This document shows positions 1 to 7,257 of a DNA stretch of 20,128 nucleotides, piece by piece. The translations under genes and the position numbers were made by a program. Numbering within the stretch: the stretch's first letter is position 1; each line of letters begins with the position of its first letter. Source of the stretch: Alistipes sp. CAG:268 (lineage in GTDB: Bacteria; Bacteroidota; Bacteroidia; Bacteroidales; Rikenellaceae); contig FR892003.1 in the NCBI GenBank assembly GCA_000434235.1, forward strand, positions 41,966-62,093. Reading direction: 5' to 3'. The notes beneath the pieces were generated by a model. The model did not search any database, had not been told where the DNA came from, and saw only the letters and a program-made list of their open reading frames with translations.

Positions 1-332
1 GTGTCGAGCGCCCGGTGCCGCTCGTCGTTCTGCATGAAGACCATCAGGTTGTCGCGGCGGATGCCCGCGTTGTTCACCACGACGGCGATGTAGTCGTCCG
101 GGTGAGCCTCGCTCCAGCGGCCCAGGGCCTGCTCAATCGCCTCGGGGTCGGCCACGTCGAAGGGCAGCAGTTCGGCCTGTCCCCCCGCCTCGGTGATTGC
201 GCGGAGCGTCTCGTGTGCTGCCGCGTCGTTCGAACGGTAGTTGATCACCACGGGCCAGCCCTGCGCCGCCAGCTTCAGGCAGACGGCCCGTCCCAGCCCC
301 CGGGATCCTCCCGTAACCAGTGCATATCTCAT
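1..332 (-). CDS. 3-oxoacyl-ACP reductase (FabG-like SDR), partial at its 3' end
   Basis: The gene starts with ATG at 332 and runs off the left edge of the window, leaving about 110 residues. It begins MRYALVTGGSRGLGRAV, which contains the short-chain dehydrogenase cofactor motif TGxxxGxG (residues 7-14). VVNNAGIRRDNL follows near residue 88 and is the conserved NNAG motif. The catalytic Ser-Tyr-Lys part lies outside the window. FabG-type enzymes use NADPH to reduce 3-oxoacyl-ACP to 3-hydroxyacyl-ACP. It starts 10 bp after the stop of the ammonia-lyase on the same strand, so the two are very probably co-transcribed. In Bacteroidetes this pairing is typical of aryl-polyene/flexirubin clusters, so it is more likely a pathway-dedicated reductase than the fatty-acid housekeeping FabG. 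That assignment is inferred from context; the SDR family itself is clear. Confidence 0.88.
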   Translation of the reverse strand, partial: MRYALVTGGSRGLGRAVCLKLAAQGWPVVINYRSNDAAAHETLRAITEAGGQAELLPFDVADPEAIEQALGRWSEAHPDDYIAVVVNNAGIRRDNLMVFMQNDERHRALD

Positions 333-342
333 GATCGTCGTA

Positions 343-1878
343 CTATTTCAGGTTCAACGGATTGTTTCGCAAATACGCCTCGACGGCCGCGATCTGGCGG
401 TAGAACGGGGCATCCTCGACGAATGCGGGGATGATCGCCCGCACGTCATCGTAGACACGGCGCGACACGGGAGCGAGCTCCCCGGCGATCTTCAGACAGT
501 CTACGGCCTGGGCCAGGGCGATGAAGTGGATCGACATCACCTGGAAGACGTTGTCGATCACCCGTTTGCATATCAGCGCCGAGTTGGTGCCCATGCTGAC
601 GATGTCCTGATTGTCGTTGTTGTTCGGGATGCTGTGCACGTAGTTGGGCATGGCCAGCGTCTGGCACTCGGCCGTTGTCGAAGTGGCCGTGAACTGGCAG
701 GCCTGCATGCCGTAGTTGAGTCCGAGCGTTCCGAGGTTCAGGAACGGCGGCAGGATGTTGTTGATCCGGTCGTGGAAGAGGTAGTTCAGCTGCCGCTCGG
801 CCGTCATCGCCAGGCGGACCATGGCGATCTTCACCTTGTCCTCTTCGAGCGAGATGTAGTCGCCGTGGAAATTGCCGCCGTGGAATACGTTGCGGCGGAC
901 GGGATCGACAATGGGGTTGTCGCAGGCCGAGTTGAGCTCCTCCTCGAGCACCCGGCGCGCCTGCTGCAGCGTCTCATGGACAGGCCCCAGAATCTGCGGG
1001 GCGCAGCGCAGCGAGTAGTAGGCCTGGACCTTGCGGCGGCTGTCGAAAGTTTTGACCTCGGACGAAATGCCGCCGTAGAGTTCGTGTTCGCGGCGGAGCA
1101 TGCGGCTGCCCCCTTCGGCGAGCGCCCGCATGCGGCGGGCGATGACCTGCTGGCCCTCATGGCGCCGGCATTCGTTGAGCCCCTCGGCCATGAAGTCGTC
1201 GTAGGAGGCCGCAATCTCGTTCATCATCACCGAAGCCAGCGTGGCCCAGTCCAGCAGCCGCTCGGCATGGAACTGATTGACGAGCCCGATGCCCGTCATC
1301 ACCGAGGTGCCGTTGGTGATCGAAAGCCCCTCGCGGATGTGGATGCGCATGGGCGCGAGGCCGTTTTCGCGCAGCACCTCCGCCGCGGGGCGCCACTCGC
1401 CCCGATAGTGCACCTCGCCCTCGCCGATCAGCGTCAGGGCGATGTGGGCCAGCTGCACCAGATCGCCGCTGGCGCCCACGCTCCCGTGCTCGGGGATGAA
1501 CGGGCAGATGCCGCGGTTGATGAACTCCACCAGCAGATCGACCACCTCGGGATGGATGCCCGAACGGGCCTGCAGCAGGGTGCCGAGCCGGGCGATCATC
1601 GCCGCCCGGACATAGAGGTCGGGCAGCGGCTCGCCGGCGCCGGTCGAGTGGCTGCGGATGATGTTGTACTGCAGGTCGGTGAGGTAGCGGTCATCGACAC
1701 GCCACTGGGCCATGGGGCCGAAGCCGGTGTTGATGCCGTAGATCACCTTCTCGGCCGCAAATTCGCGGAGGAATTCATAACATGCGGCCACCTCGCCGAG
1801 CGGCAGCTCCGCACGGTCGATCCTTGCGTCCGAAAACAACAGCTTTTCAACGCAATCCAGTTCCAACGACTTTATCAT
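343..1878 (-). CDS. Aromatic amino-acid ammonia-lyase (tyrosine/histidine ammonia-lyase family)
   Basis: This 511-residue protein has the normal family length. The MIO cofactor triad Ala-Ser-Gly is at residues 136-138, in GSVGASGDLVQLA. The catalytic Tyr is Y47, in VIYGINTGFGPMAQ, and NNNDNQDIVSMGTNSA lies near the C-terminus. Such enzymes remove ammonia from His, Phe or Tyr to give the trans-unsaturated acid. The specificity segment LQYNIIRSHSTGAG (69-82) and much of the rest resemble, from memory, the Flavobacterium johnsoniae tyrosine ammonia-lyase of flexirubin biosynthesis. A TAL that makes 4-coumarate as an aryl starter unit is therefore favoured over catabolic HutH. No hutU, hutI or hutG genes are visible, and a FabG-like gene follows directly. 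The start at 1878 lies about 90 bp downstream of candidate TAnnTTTG boxes. The family is certain; the substrate is inferred. Confidence 0.93.
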   Translation of the reverse strand: MIKSLELDCVEKLLFSDARIDRAELPLGEVAACYEFLREFAAEKVIYGINTGFGPMAQWRVDDRYLTDLQYNIIRSHSTGAGEPLPDLYVRAAMIARLGTLLQARSGIHPEVVDLLVEFINRGICPFIPEHGSVGASGDLVQLAHIALTLIGEGEVHYRGEWRPAAEVLRENGLAPMRIHIREGLSITNGTSVMTGIGLVNQFHAERLLDWATLASVMMNEIAASYDDFMAEGLNECRRHEGQQVIARRMRALAEGGSRMLRREHELYGGISSEVKTFDSRRKVQAYYSLRCAPQILGPVHETLQQARRVLEEELNSACDNPIVDPVRRNVFHGGNFHGDYISLEEDKVKIAMVRLAMTAERQLNYLFHDRINNILPPFLNLGTLGLNYGMQACQFTATSTTAECQTLAMPNYVHSIPNNNDNQDIVSMGTNSALICKRVIDNVFQVMSIHFIALAQAVDCLKIAGELAPVSRRVYDDVRAIIPAFVEDAPFYRQIAAVEAYLRNNPLNLK

Positions 1879-1969
1879 TCGTCTTTTTCGTGAATTCTTT
1901 GGACATTCCGAGGAGTATTCCGGGCCCGTTCCGGAATATCAAAAACATGCAAATGTAATGAAAAAAGTT

Positions 1970-2003
1970 CAAAAGTACATATCATTTGGATCGAAAAAGC
2001 AAA
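1970..2003 (-). promoter_or_regulatory. Candidate Bacteroidetes promoter for the ammonia-lyase operon
   Basis: Read on the minus strand, TACTTTTG (1970-1977) matches the TAnnTTTG -7 consensus. TTTG (2000-2003) lies 22 bp further upstream, one base more than the usual 19-21. A second box, TACATTTG, is at 1950-1957 without a clear -33 partner. Transcription would start about 85 nt before the lyase ATG at 1878. Confidence 0.5.
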
Positions 2004-2185
2004 AGAACAGCAAGCGGCCGTGACGGAGTACCGGGCCAAAAAGGCGCGGTACGGAGATACCGGTCTTTCGCCGGCGGCGACATCCGGCCGGAATACGCAA
2101 TCATCGGAGGTGCTCCCGGCATCGACAACAACTGGGGGCAAAGCCGGGCGAAGCAGGGTAAGGAGCCGCACGGCGGGGCAAAAGC

Positions 2186-2217
2186 GGGATTCGACCATCG
2201 GGGAACGGGATTCGACC
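2186..2217. repeat. 11-bp direct repeat with 21-bp period, candidate operator
   Basis: GGGATTCGACC occurs at 2186-2196 and again, identically, at 2207-2217. The copies start 21 bp apart, which is two turns of the helix. The second copy ends 8 bp before the -33 element of the outer-membrane gene. Tandem sites at this period just upstream of a promoter are a common layout for dimeric activators; LytTR-type response regulators bind paired repeats about 21 bp apart. The bases do not match the usual LytTR consensus, so the factor is unknown. Confidence 0.5.
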
Positions 2218-2225
2218 GGGCCGTT

Positions 2226-2259
2226 TTTGGGCCTGTACGGCGGAGCGTCTCTATCTTTG
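2226..2259 (+). promoter_or_regulatory. Bacteroidetes promoter for the outer-membrane barrel gene
   Basis: TATCTTTG (2252-2259) is an exact -7 box. TTTG at 2226-2229 (or TTGG at 2227-2230) lies 21-22 bp upstream as the -33 element. The predicted transcript would have an untranslated leader of about 60 nt before the ATG at 2324. Confidence 0.7.
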
Positions 2260-2323
2260 CTCCCGACGAACAGGCTCCCTCCCGGAGCCCCGTTCCGGAC
2301 CGAAGCCACCAATCCCAAACAAG

Positions 2324-4657
2324 ATGATACATCCGACAAAACTCCTCCATGCCGTCCGGTACTTGATCCTCGTGCCGGCCGTATCGTTCAGCCTGGTCTG
2401 CCAGGGGCAGCAAACCCGCATCAGCGGCCGTGTGGTCGATCAGGCGGGAGAGGCCATTCCCTTTGCCAACGTCGTCCTGCTCCACGCCCGCGACACGCTC
2501 AACACCCTCTGCGGATGCGCTACCGACCGCAACGGCAGCTACCGTCTGGAGGCAATTCCCGCAGGAGACTACCTGCTGAAAGCCTCCTGCATCGGTTATG
2601 CGCCCGCGTCGTGCAGGCTACAGGCCGCCGGTCAAGAGCTGCAGCGCGATCTGGTGCTGCACGCGGACCCGACGACCCTCGAGGCGGTCGTCGTCCGGGG
2701 CAAGGGGAGCATTCGCGGAATCGACCGTACGACCTATACCTTTGACCGGGAACAGACTGCCCGCGCACGCGAGGCGCGTGAACTGGTGGCTTCGCTGCCC
2801 GGGCTGCACATCGACCGCACGGCCAACTCGCTGGCGACGGTAGACGGTAAATCGGTTCTGATACTGATCAACGGCGTGAAGGCCACCGAGAGCGAACTGA
2901 AACTGCTGCCGGCCGACCGGATCCGCTCGGTCGAGAGCTACGACATCCCGCCGATCCGCTACCTGAACGATGCAGACCGGGTCGTGAACGTGCGGACCCG
3001 GACCCTCGACGCGGGGTGGAGCGGCGACCTCTACGGCACGCTCGGGCAGCTCTTTTCCAGTGCATCGGCCGCCTTCTCACGGATCCGGGGCAACGACCGC
3101 TTCACGTTCGACTACGCCTCGCACTTCAACATGAAACGGGAGCTGCGCGACCTGGAGCAGGGTGTCTACGAATACGGCACCGGGCAGGACGACTACCGTT
3201 ACGACTACCTCCAGAAAAGCCGGACCTGGGGCGACCAGCACCGTATGGGACTGGCCTATGCCCGCAGCTGCGAGGGCCGCTACGACCTGCGGATCGCGGC
3301 CGCAGGCACCATGACCGGACAGAGGCTCGAGGCCGACAAGGAGATCGTCCGCACGAGGAACGGGCTGCCGGAAGAGTGCACGGGCCGGCTGACCGACCGC
3401 ACACGGACCCTGTCGCCCACCGTCGAGGCATACTACCACCGGCAGCTGACCGACAGAGGTACGCTGACCCTCGACCTGCTGGGCAGCCGCTTCGGGAACG
3501 AACAGCGGAGCCGCTCGACGGAGAGCGGCGAGCGGGGCTTCGACGACGCCATGCTGCTCGACAACCGCAAGCATTCACTCATCGGGGAGATCGTCTACGG
3601 TCACCGCTTCGGACAGTCAAACCTGACCCTGGGCTACCGCGCGCACTGCAACTTCCTCGCCAACGAACTGCGCAACTCGCTCTCCGCAAAGCCGCAGGAG
3701 GAGTACATCGACACGCGGACACACCGCCTCTACGGGGAGTTCTCCGGCCGCACGAAGCGGTTTCTCTACCGCGTCAGCCTCGGCGCCTGCTGCGACCTGC
3801 GCACCGGAAGGGAGGGCTTCCGCAACTGGACCTTCACCCCCGTGCTGCTGGCCGGATGGCAGATCGGCGAGGTGCACAACCTCCGGATCTCCTACCGGTC
3901 GAGTACGCAGATGCCCGAAATCCAGCAGATGTCCGAGGCCCGGATCCTGATCATGGAGGGATTCTACCGGAGCGGGAACGAGGCGCTGCGACCGGCACAT
4001 CTCCAGTCGTGGGGCATAGACTACAGCCTGATGGCAGGACGCTTCTCGATGCAGGCCTCGCTCTTCCTCGACCACACGCGCAACAGCCTCTTCGACGACT
4101 ACCGCAGCGACGGGCAGAACATCCTGCAGCGCAGTGCCAACGCCGCGAAGGACCTGCAGCGGGGCGGACGGCTGAGCATCGATTTCCGCCCCTGGGACTT
4201 TCTCCGGATCGGCGGCAGCGTGGAGCTTGCGCGCCAGTCGTTCCGGCCCTCGGACACGGCGGAGCAGTACGACGGCTGGTCGTGCCCCGCAACGCTCTAC
4301 CTGTCGGCCGGCGGCCGCCACCTGACCTTCGACCTCTACCAGAAATTCGGAGGCTCGTACCTCTCGGGACTCTACCGCTGCGGCATCGAAAAGAGTTCCT
4401 ATGTCAGCCTGAACTACCGGCGCGGCAACCTCGCCGTCGGACTGCAGTGCTTCTTCCCCTTCATTCGGGACCGATACACGAACGAAACTACGGCCGCAAG
4501 CATCGTCCGCCACCGGACCGACCACCACCTGCGCCGCAAGGACCACACCGTGGCGCTGAGCCTCTCGTGGAATTTCCACTCGGGACGCAAAACGGCGTCC
4601 ATGCGGCAGCGTATCGAAAACGCGGACGACGACAGCGGCCTGTTCCGCATCCGGTAG
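2324..4657 (+). CDS. TonB-dependent-receptor-like outer-membrane beta-barrel protein
   Basis: The 777-residue protein starts with a signal peptide (hydrophobic about 11-25, likely cut near the GQQ at 28-30). A carboxypeptidase-regulatory-like domain follows at about 31-115 (ISGRVVDQAGEAIPFANVVL, NGSYRLEAIPAGDYLLKASCIGY). A TonB-plug-like domain spans about 115-230 (LVASLPGLHIDR, ILINGVKATESELKLLPADRI). The remainder is an aromatic-rich beta-barrel of the 'outer membrane beta-barrel' receptor family. The C-terminal tail (IENADDDSGLFRIR) follows the barrel as is usual in that family. It should sit in the outer membrane and either take up a ligand with TonB or act in surface sensing or assembly. 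No SusD partner or anti-sigma gene flanks it, so the substrate cannot be named. It has its own promoter and an upstream repeat operator. The family call is firm; the function is open. Confidence 0.87.
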   Translation: MIHPTKLLHAVRYLILVPAVSFSLVCQGQQTRISGRVVDQAGEAIPFANVVLLHARDTLNTLCGCATDRNGSYRLEAIPAGDYLLKASCIGYAPASCRLQAAGQELQRDLVLHADPTTLEAVVVRGKGSIRGIDRTTYTFDREQTARAREARELVASLPGLHIDRTANSLATVDGKSVLILINGVKATESELKLLPADRIRSVESYDIPPIRYLNDADRVVNVRTRTLDAGWSGDLYGTLGQLFSSASAAFSRIRGNDRFTFDYASHFNMKRELRDLEQGVYEYGTGQDDYRYDYLQKSRTWGDQHRMGLAYARSCEGRYDLRIAAAGTMTGQRLEADKEIVRTRNGLPEECTGRLTDRTRTLSPTVEAYYHRQLTDRGTLTLDLLGSRFGNEQRSRSTESGERGFDDAMLLDNRKHSLIGEIVYGHRFGQSNLTLGYRAHCNFLANELRNSLSAKPQEEYIDTRTHRLYGEFSGRTKRFLYRVSLGACCDLRTGREGFRNWTFTPVLLAGWQIGEVHNLRISYRSSTQMPEIQQMSEARILIMEGFYRSGNEALRPAHLQSWGIDYSLMAGRFSMQASLFLDHTRNSLFDDYRSDGQNILQRSANAAKDLQRGGRLSIDFRPWDFLRIGGSVELARQSFRPSDTAEQYDGWSCPATLYLSAGGRHLTFDLYQKFGGSYLSGLYRCGIEKSSYVSLNYRRGNLAVGLQCFFPFIRDRYTNETTAASIVRHRTDHHLRRKDHTVALSLSWNFHSGRKTASMRQRIENADDDSGLFRIR

Positions 4658-4787
4658 GAGAGGGGGCTGCACGGCGGCAACATACGGAAAAAACAGTTTC
4701 CAAGAATAAAACAAATATAAAATACTGTCAGCACAAATATATTATTCGCATTTTTGAGAAGACAAAAATTCTACAAAAAAAACGATT

Positions 4788-5177
4788 ATGAAACGGATAA
4801 TAGGACTTTGCGGAAAAGGGCATATCGGAAAAACCGAAACGCTCAACCTGCTCATTGATTTGCTGACTGTTGCGACGACAAGATGCGCCATGCCGGCACC
4901 CCAGCCCGCAGGACGCAACAGGGAAATGACCTTTATATACAAAGGAAACACCATATCGATATGCACGGCAGGAGACACGGAGGCGATATTGAAGGACAGT
5001 TGCGCCTACTTCAGCAAGATGAAATGCGATATTGCAATATCTGCAGCACGATCCCGAGGCAAGACCCACATGGCATTGGAGAACCTCGACCCTTCGGTTT
5101 CCGTTGAGTGGATCAGGAAGATCGATGACAGAAGCAAGAACCTGCAAATTGCACAGGACATCTTCAACAGTCTGTAG
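4788..5177 (+). CDS. Small P-loop NTPase-like protein of unknown function
   Basis: This 129-residue protein begins with a beta strand and a Walker A motif, GKGHIGKT (residues 9-16, GxxxxGK[ST]). A hydrophobic strand, CDIAISAARSRGKTH, lies at about residues 80-94 in the place where a Walker B strand would be. No clear acidic Walker B Asp-Glu pair is visible, and the protein is too short for a full kinase or GTPase. From memory it resembles small uncharacterised Bacteroidales ATP-binding proteins. Its base composition is clearly more AT-rich than the genes on its left, and the 130 bp upstream are very AT-rich, suggesting acquired DNA. A perfect hairpin follows 20 bp after the stop. I do not assign a function. 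Confidence 0.75.
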   Translation: MKRIIGLCGKGHIGKTETLNLLIDLLTVATTRCAMPAPQPAGRNREMTFIYKGNTISICTAGDTEAILKDSCAYFSKMKCDIAISAARSRGKTHMALENLDPSVSVEWIRKIDDRSKNLQIAQDIFNSL

Positions 5178-5486
5178 ACGGCACAAGCCATGCGCCACGA
5201 ACCGGCTGACGTATTTTGCTCGTCAGCCGGTTCGCCGTATGAGGAAAGGTATGCAACATGCTATTATCGCGTTCTTTGCCCGGCAAAGGTTCTTTACCTC
5301 AATTGACGTGAATGTTGTATTATCCAGGCAGCCAATAAAAGAGAGCGAGACAGTTACCATCTCGTTTCTGCCGTATCGAAGGCCTCATCTCTTCGTCCTC
5401 TTCGTTCTGGCGATAGGTCTTGTATGCGAATTTGCAGGAAATGATGCCTTATGGACTGAAACATAAAATGAAAGATGGTCTAAAAA
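5178..5486. other. Intergenic stretch between convergent genes
   Basis: These 309 bp lie between the end of the P-loop gene and the end of the Sel1-repeat gene, which point at each other. The stretch holds the hairpin at 5198-5234. A 75-codon open frame (5239-5466) encodes a hydrophobic patch, FVLFVLAIGLVCEFAG, but it has no recognisable start signal or family, so I do not call it a gene. Nothing else is recognisable. Confidence 0.5.
5198..5234 (+). terminator. 14-bp perfect hairpin after the P-loop gene
   Basis: CGAACCGGCTGACG (5198-5211) pairs perfectly with CGTCAGCCGGTTCG (5221-5234) around a 9-base loop. It starts 20 bp after the stop codon at 5177. Neither strand has a run of T after the stem, so it is either a terminator of the hairpin-only type or an mRNA 3'-end stabiliser for the convergent gene pair. 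Confidence 0.55.
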
Positions 5487-6263
5487 TCATGAAACATGGC
5501 ATCGCCATTTGGGGATCCGGAATTCTCTAAAACCAAAGTACCCCAAGTTCTTTTTTCGGTAAAACTCCTCCAGATTTTCCTGTCCCAGCCTGCAGCCGTT
5601 TGATGCCGCTCGCAGATACCATACGGCTGCGGCATCCGGACCGGGAGACGCAATCAGTTTCTCCTCATACATGTATCCGACGTTGTTCTGGACCATTGGG
5701 TGTCCCTGTCGGGCTGCGAGCAGATACCAGACCATCGCCTTTGCATAGTCCCGTGCAACCCCTTTGCCCTCCAGGTAACAGGTTCCCAATGCAAACCGGG
5801 CCTCGCGGTCACCCTGCTCCGCAAGCTCCTGCAGCAAACCGATCAACTCCTCGTCGTAACACTCCAACGCCTGCAGAGATCCGATCAGCAGATACCTGGC
5901 TTCGTCCATTCCGGCGGCGTACATTCTTCGGGCCCAATATGCCGCCTTTTCGGAGTTGTGCATGGTATAAAAGTGCTCGGCCAAAAGGGACATTGCATCC
6001 CGGCTTCCCAGATCGGCTGCCTGTGAGAGAAAGTGCTCCATGCGTTCTTCGTTGCTAGTCTCGCCGTAGCAGATGCCCAGCCGACCACAGCGGAGACGGT
6101 CTTTGGAACAAATGGTGCCCGTATAGCAGAGAAGGGCCCGGGCGTACTGCTTCCGCTTGAAAAAGCGATCGCCAATCCGGCGGTACAGCCACTTGGGAAC
6201 ATAAGGTTTGCAGCGTCTCAATGCCTCTGAGACAAAGGTTGCGGGGTTGGTGTTGTTTTTCAT
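5487..6263 (-). CDS. Sel1-repeat protein
   Basis: This 258-residue, mostly alpha-helical protein has two clear Sel1-like repeats at about residues 152-187 (ARFALGTCYLEGKGVARDYAKAMVWYLLAARQG) and 188-224 (NNVGYMYEEKLIAS...AAAVWYLRAASNG). More degenerate TPR-like helices lie before them at about 35-140. Sel1 repeats form protein-binding solenoids. No signal peptide or membrane segment is seen, so it is probably cytoplasmic. Its ATG overlaps the stop of the upstream DHH gene (ATGA), so the two are translationally coupled and likely act together. The C-terminus is basic and aromatic (GYFGFREFRIPKWRCHVS). Partner and function are unknown. Confidence 0.83.
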   Translation of the reverse strand: MKNNTNPATFVSEALRRCKPYVPKWLYRRIGDRFFKRKQYARALLCYTGTICSKDRLRCGRLGICYGETSNEERMEHFLSQAADLGSRDAMSLLAEHFYTMHNSEKAAYWARRMYAAGMDEARYLLIGSLQALECYDEELIGLLQELAEQGDREARFALGTCYLEGKGVARDYAKAMVWYLLAARQGHPMVQNNVGYMYEEKLIASPGPDAAAVWYLRAASNGCRLGQENLEEFYRKKNLGYFGFREFRIPKWRCHVS

Positions 6264-7171
6264 TTTTGAAAGGTTTTAATGTGTTTTTCGAAATCTGAAG
6301 GTGAGAGCATGAATCCGGCTGCGGAAGCGTGTCCGCCCCCACCGAACCGCTGTGCGATTCGGGCGGCATCGATACCGGATCCTTCGACGGCGTAAAGTGA
6401 CAACTTCCAGCGCAGGGGCGGAACGAGTTGCCCGACAAGATATCCGTCCACTTTTATCTCGGGGTGGCGACGATGCCATGCGGCCAGTGTCTGCGAGTCA
6501 CGCAGCGACGAGTTGAGAAACAACAGCCGATAGCTATTGTCCTCAAGAGACAGGGTAACCGGCTGCACTGCACTTGCCTCCCGACTGCGCAACTGCTGTT
6601 CATAGGCGAACATCGGTTGCCCGTAGCGGCGGAGATAGGTTTCAAGCAGCCGTTCGTCGGAGAAGACGCGCAGGTCGTAACGCTCCGGAGTGGAGAACCG
6701 ACGGGTCACGATCAACTGCCAGGGGCAAGTCCGTGTCTTCCATTCGGCATCCTGCTGCCACAGGTCGTATTTGTCGACCCACGTTACGGCAAGCGGCGCC
6801 GGTGCGGCAAAGAGATGGTGCCAGGAGAGCCATGCGGCCGAGTGAGCCGTGTCGCGGAAGCCGACCGGATCCTCCCAACCGGTGTCTCGCCACGCTTCGA
6901 GTGCAGAGATGTGGTGATCGATCCAGACGAAATCCGGCCCAAATGCACATTGCAGACGCCGGGTGGTTTCCGGGCGGAAAGAGATATCGACGGCCCAGAT
7001 CTGCGTATGACCGTCGGGGCGCAGCTCCTGCAGGCGCCGGTCTTCGCCGAGGTAGCCGTGACGGATGTATTCAAACCGGACGTCGCCATATCGTTGCTGT
7101 AAAGCATGGCGGACGATGGCCGCTGCCGTGATTCCGTCCGCATCCGGATGATAGAAAATCAGAACTTTCAT
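6260..7171 (-). CDS. DHH-family phosphoesterase
   Basis: The 303-residue protein has the DHH signatures in order: HPDADG at 8-13 (motif I), VDIS at 61-64 with Asp62 (motif II), DHH at 85-87 (motif III), and GGGGHASAAGF at 277-287 (the DHHA1 substrate-binding motif). This family uses Mn2+ or similar metals to cleave phosphodiester or phosphoanhydride bonds. Relatives include RecJ, NrnA nano-RNase and cyclic-di-AMP phosphodiesterases. The short form, without extra domains, suggests hydrolysis of small nucleotides or oligonucleotides; the middle region (about 120-230) is unlike NrnA as I know it. It is the first gene of a two-gene unit with the Sel1 protein and is separated from the upstream operon by a strong terminator. 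The family is certain; the substrate is unknown. Confidence 0.88.
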   Translation of the reverse strand: MKVLIFYHPDADGITAAAIVRHALQQRYGDVRFEYIRHGYLGEDRRLQELRPDGHTQIWAVDISFRPETTRRLQCAFGPDFVWIDHHISALEAWRDTGWEDPVGFRDTAHSAAWLSWHHLFAAPAPLAVTWVDKYDLWQQDAEWKTRTCPWQLIVTRRFSTPERYDLRVFSDERLLETYLRRYGQPMFAYEQQLRSREASAVQPVTLSLEDNSYRLLFLNSSLRDSQTLAAWHRRHPEIKVDGYLVGQLVPPLRWKLSLYAVEGSGIDAARIAQRFGGGGHASAAGFMLSPSDFEKHIKTFQK

Positions 7172-7195
7172 CTTGCATCAAATGGTTTATGCGGC

Positions 7196-7238
7196 AAAGA
7201 AAAACCCCGTCTGCGCAAAAAGAAAGTGCAGACGGGGT
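7196..7238 (-). terminator. Rho-independent terminator of the WYL operon
   Basis: On the minus strand ACCCCGTCTGC (7238-7228) pairs with GCAGACGGGGT (7214-7204) and is followed by TTTTTCTTTG. The hairpin lies 20 bp beyond the stop at 7258. It ends the regulator/PD-(D/E)XK transcript before the DHH gene begins at 7171. Confidence 0.88.
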
Positions 7239-7257
7239 AAATTTTGCAAAAAATCGG

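Larger units (their letters stand above)
1879..2323. other. Divergent intergenic control region
   Basis: These 445 bp separate the minus-strand ammonia-lyase from the plus-strand outer-membrane protein. The part nearest the lyase (about 1890-2010) is AT-rich and holds two TAnnTTTG-type boxes facing the lyase. The rest is GC-rich. It holds a direct repeat (GGGATTCGACC twice) and a TATCTTTG box facing the outer-membrane gene. Reading frames stay open here on both strands but show no family resemblance, and they overlap both promoters, so I call no gene. Confidence 0.7.

Noticed and set aside
241..1893. Long plus-strand open frame of 550 codons antisense to the ammonia-lyase
   Set aside because: It is the reverse image of a confidently identified gene in GC-rich DNA, with Asp/Val/His-rich composition and no family motif.
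3016..4791. 591-codon frame overlapping the outer-membrane barrel gene
   Set aside because: It is a shifted frame of the barrel gene, rich in Arg, Pro and Ala with no domain, and it runs into AT-rich intergenic DNA.
5239..5466. 75-codon frame with a hydrophobic stretch after the P-loop gene
   Set aside because: No ribosome-binding or promoter signal, no family, and it lies between convergent genes directly behind a hairpin.
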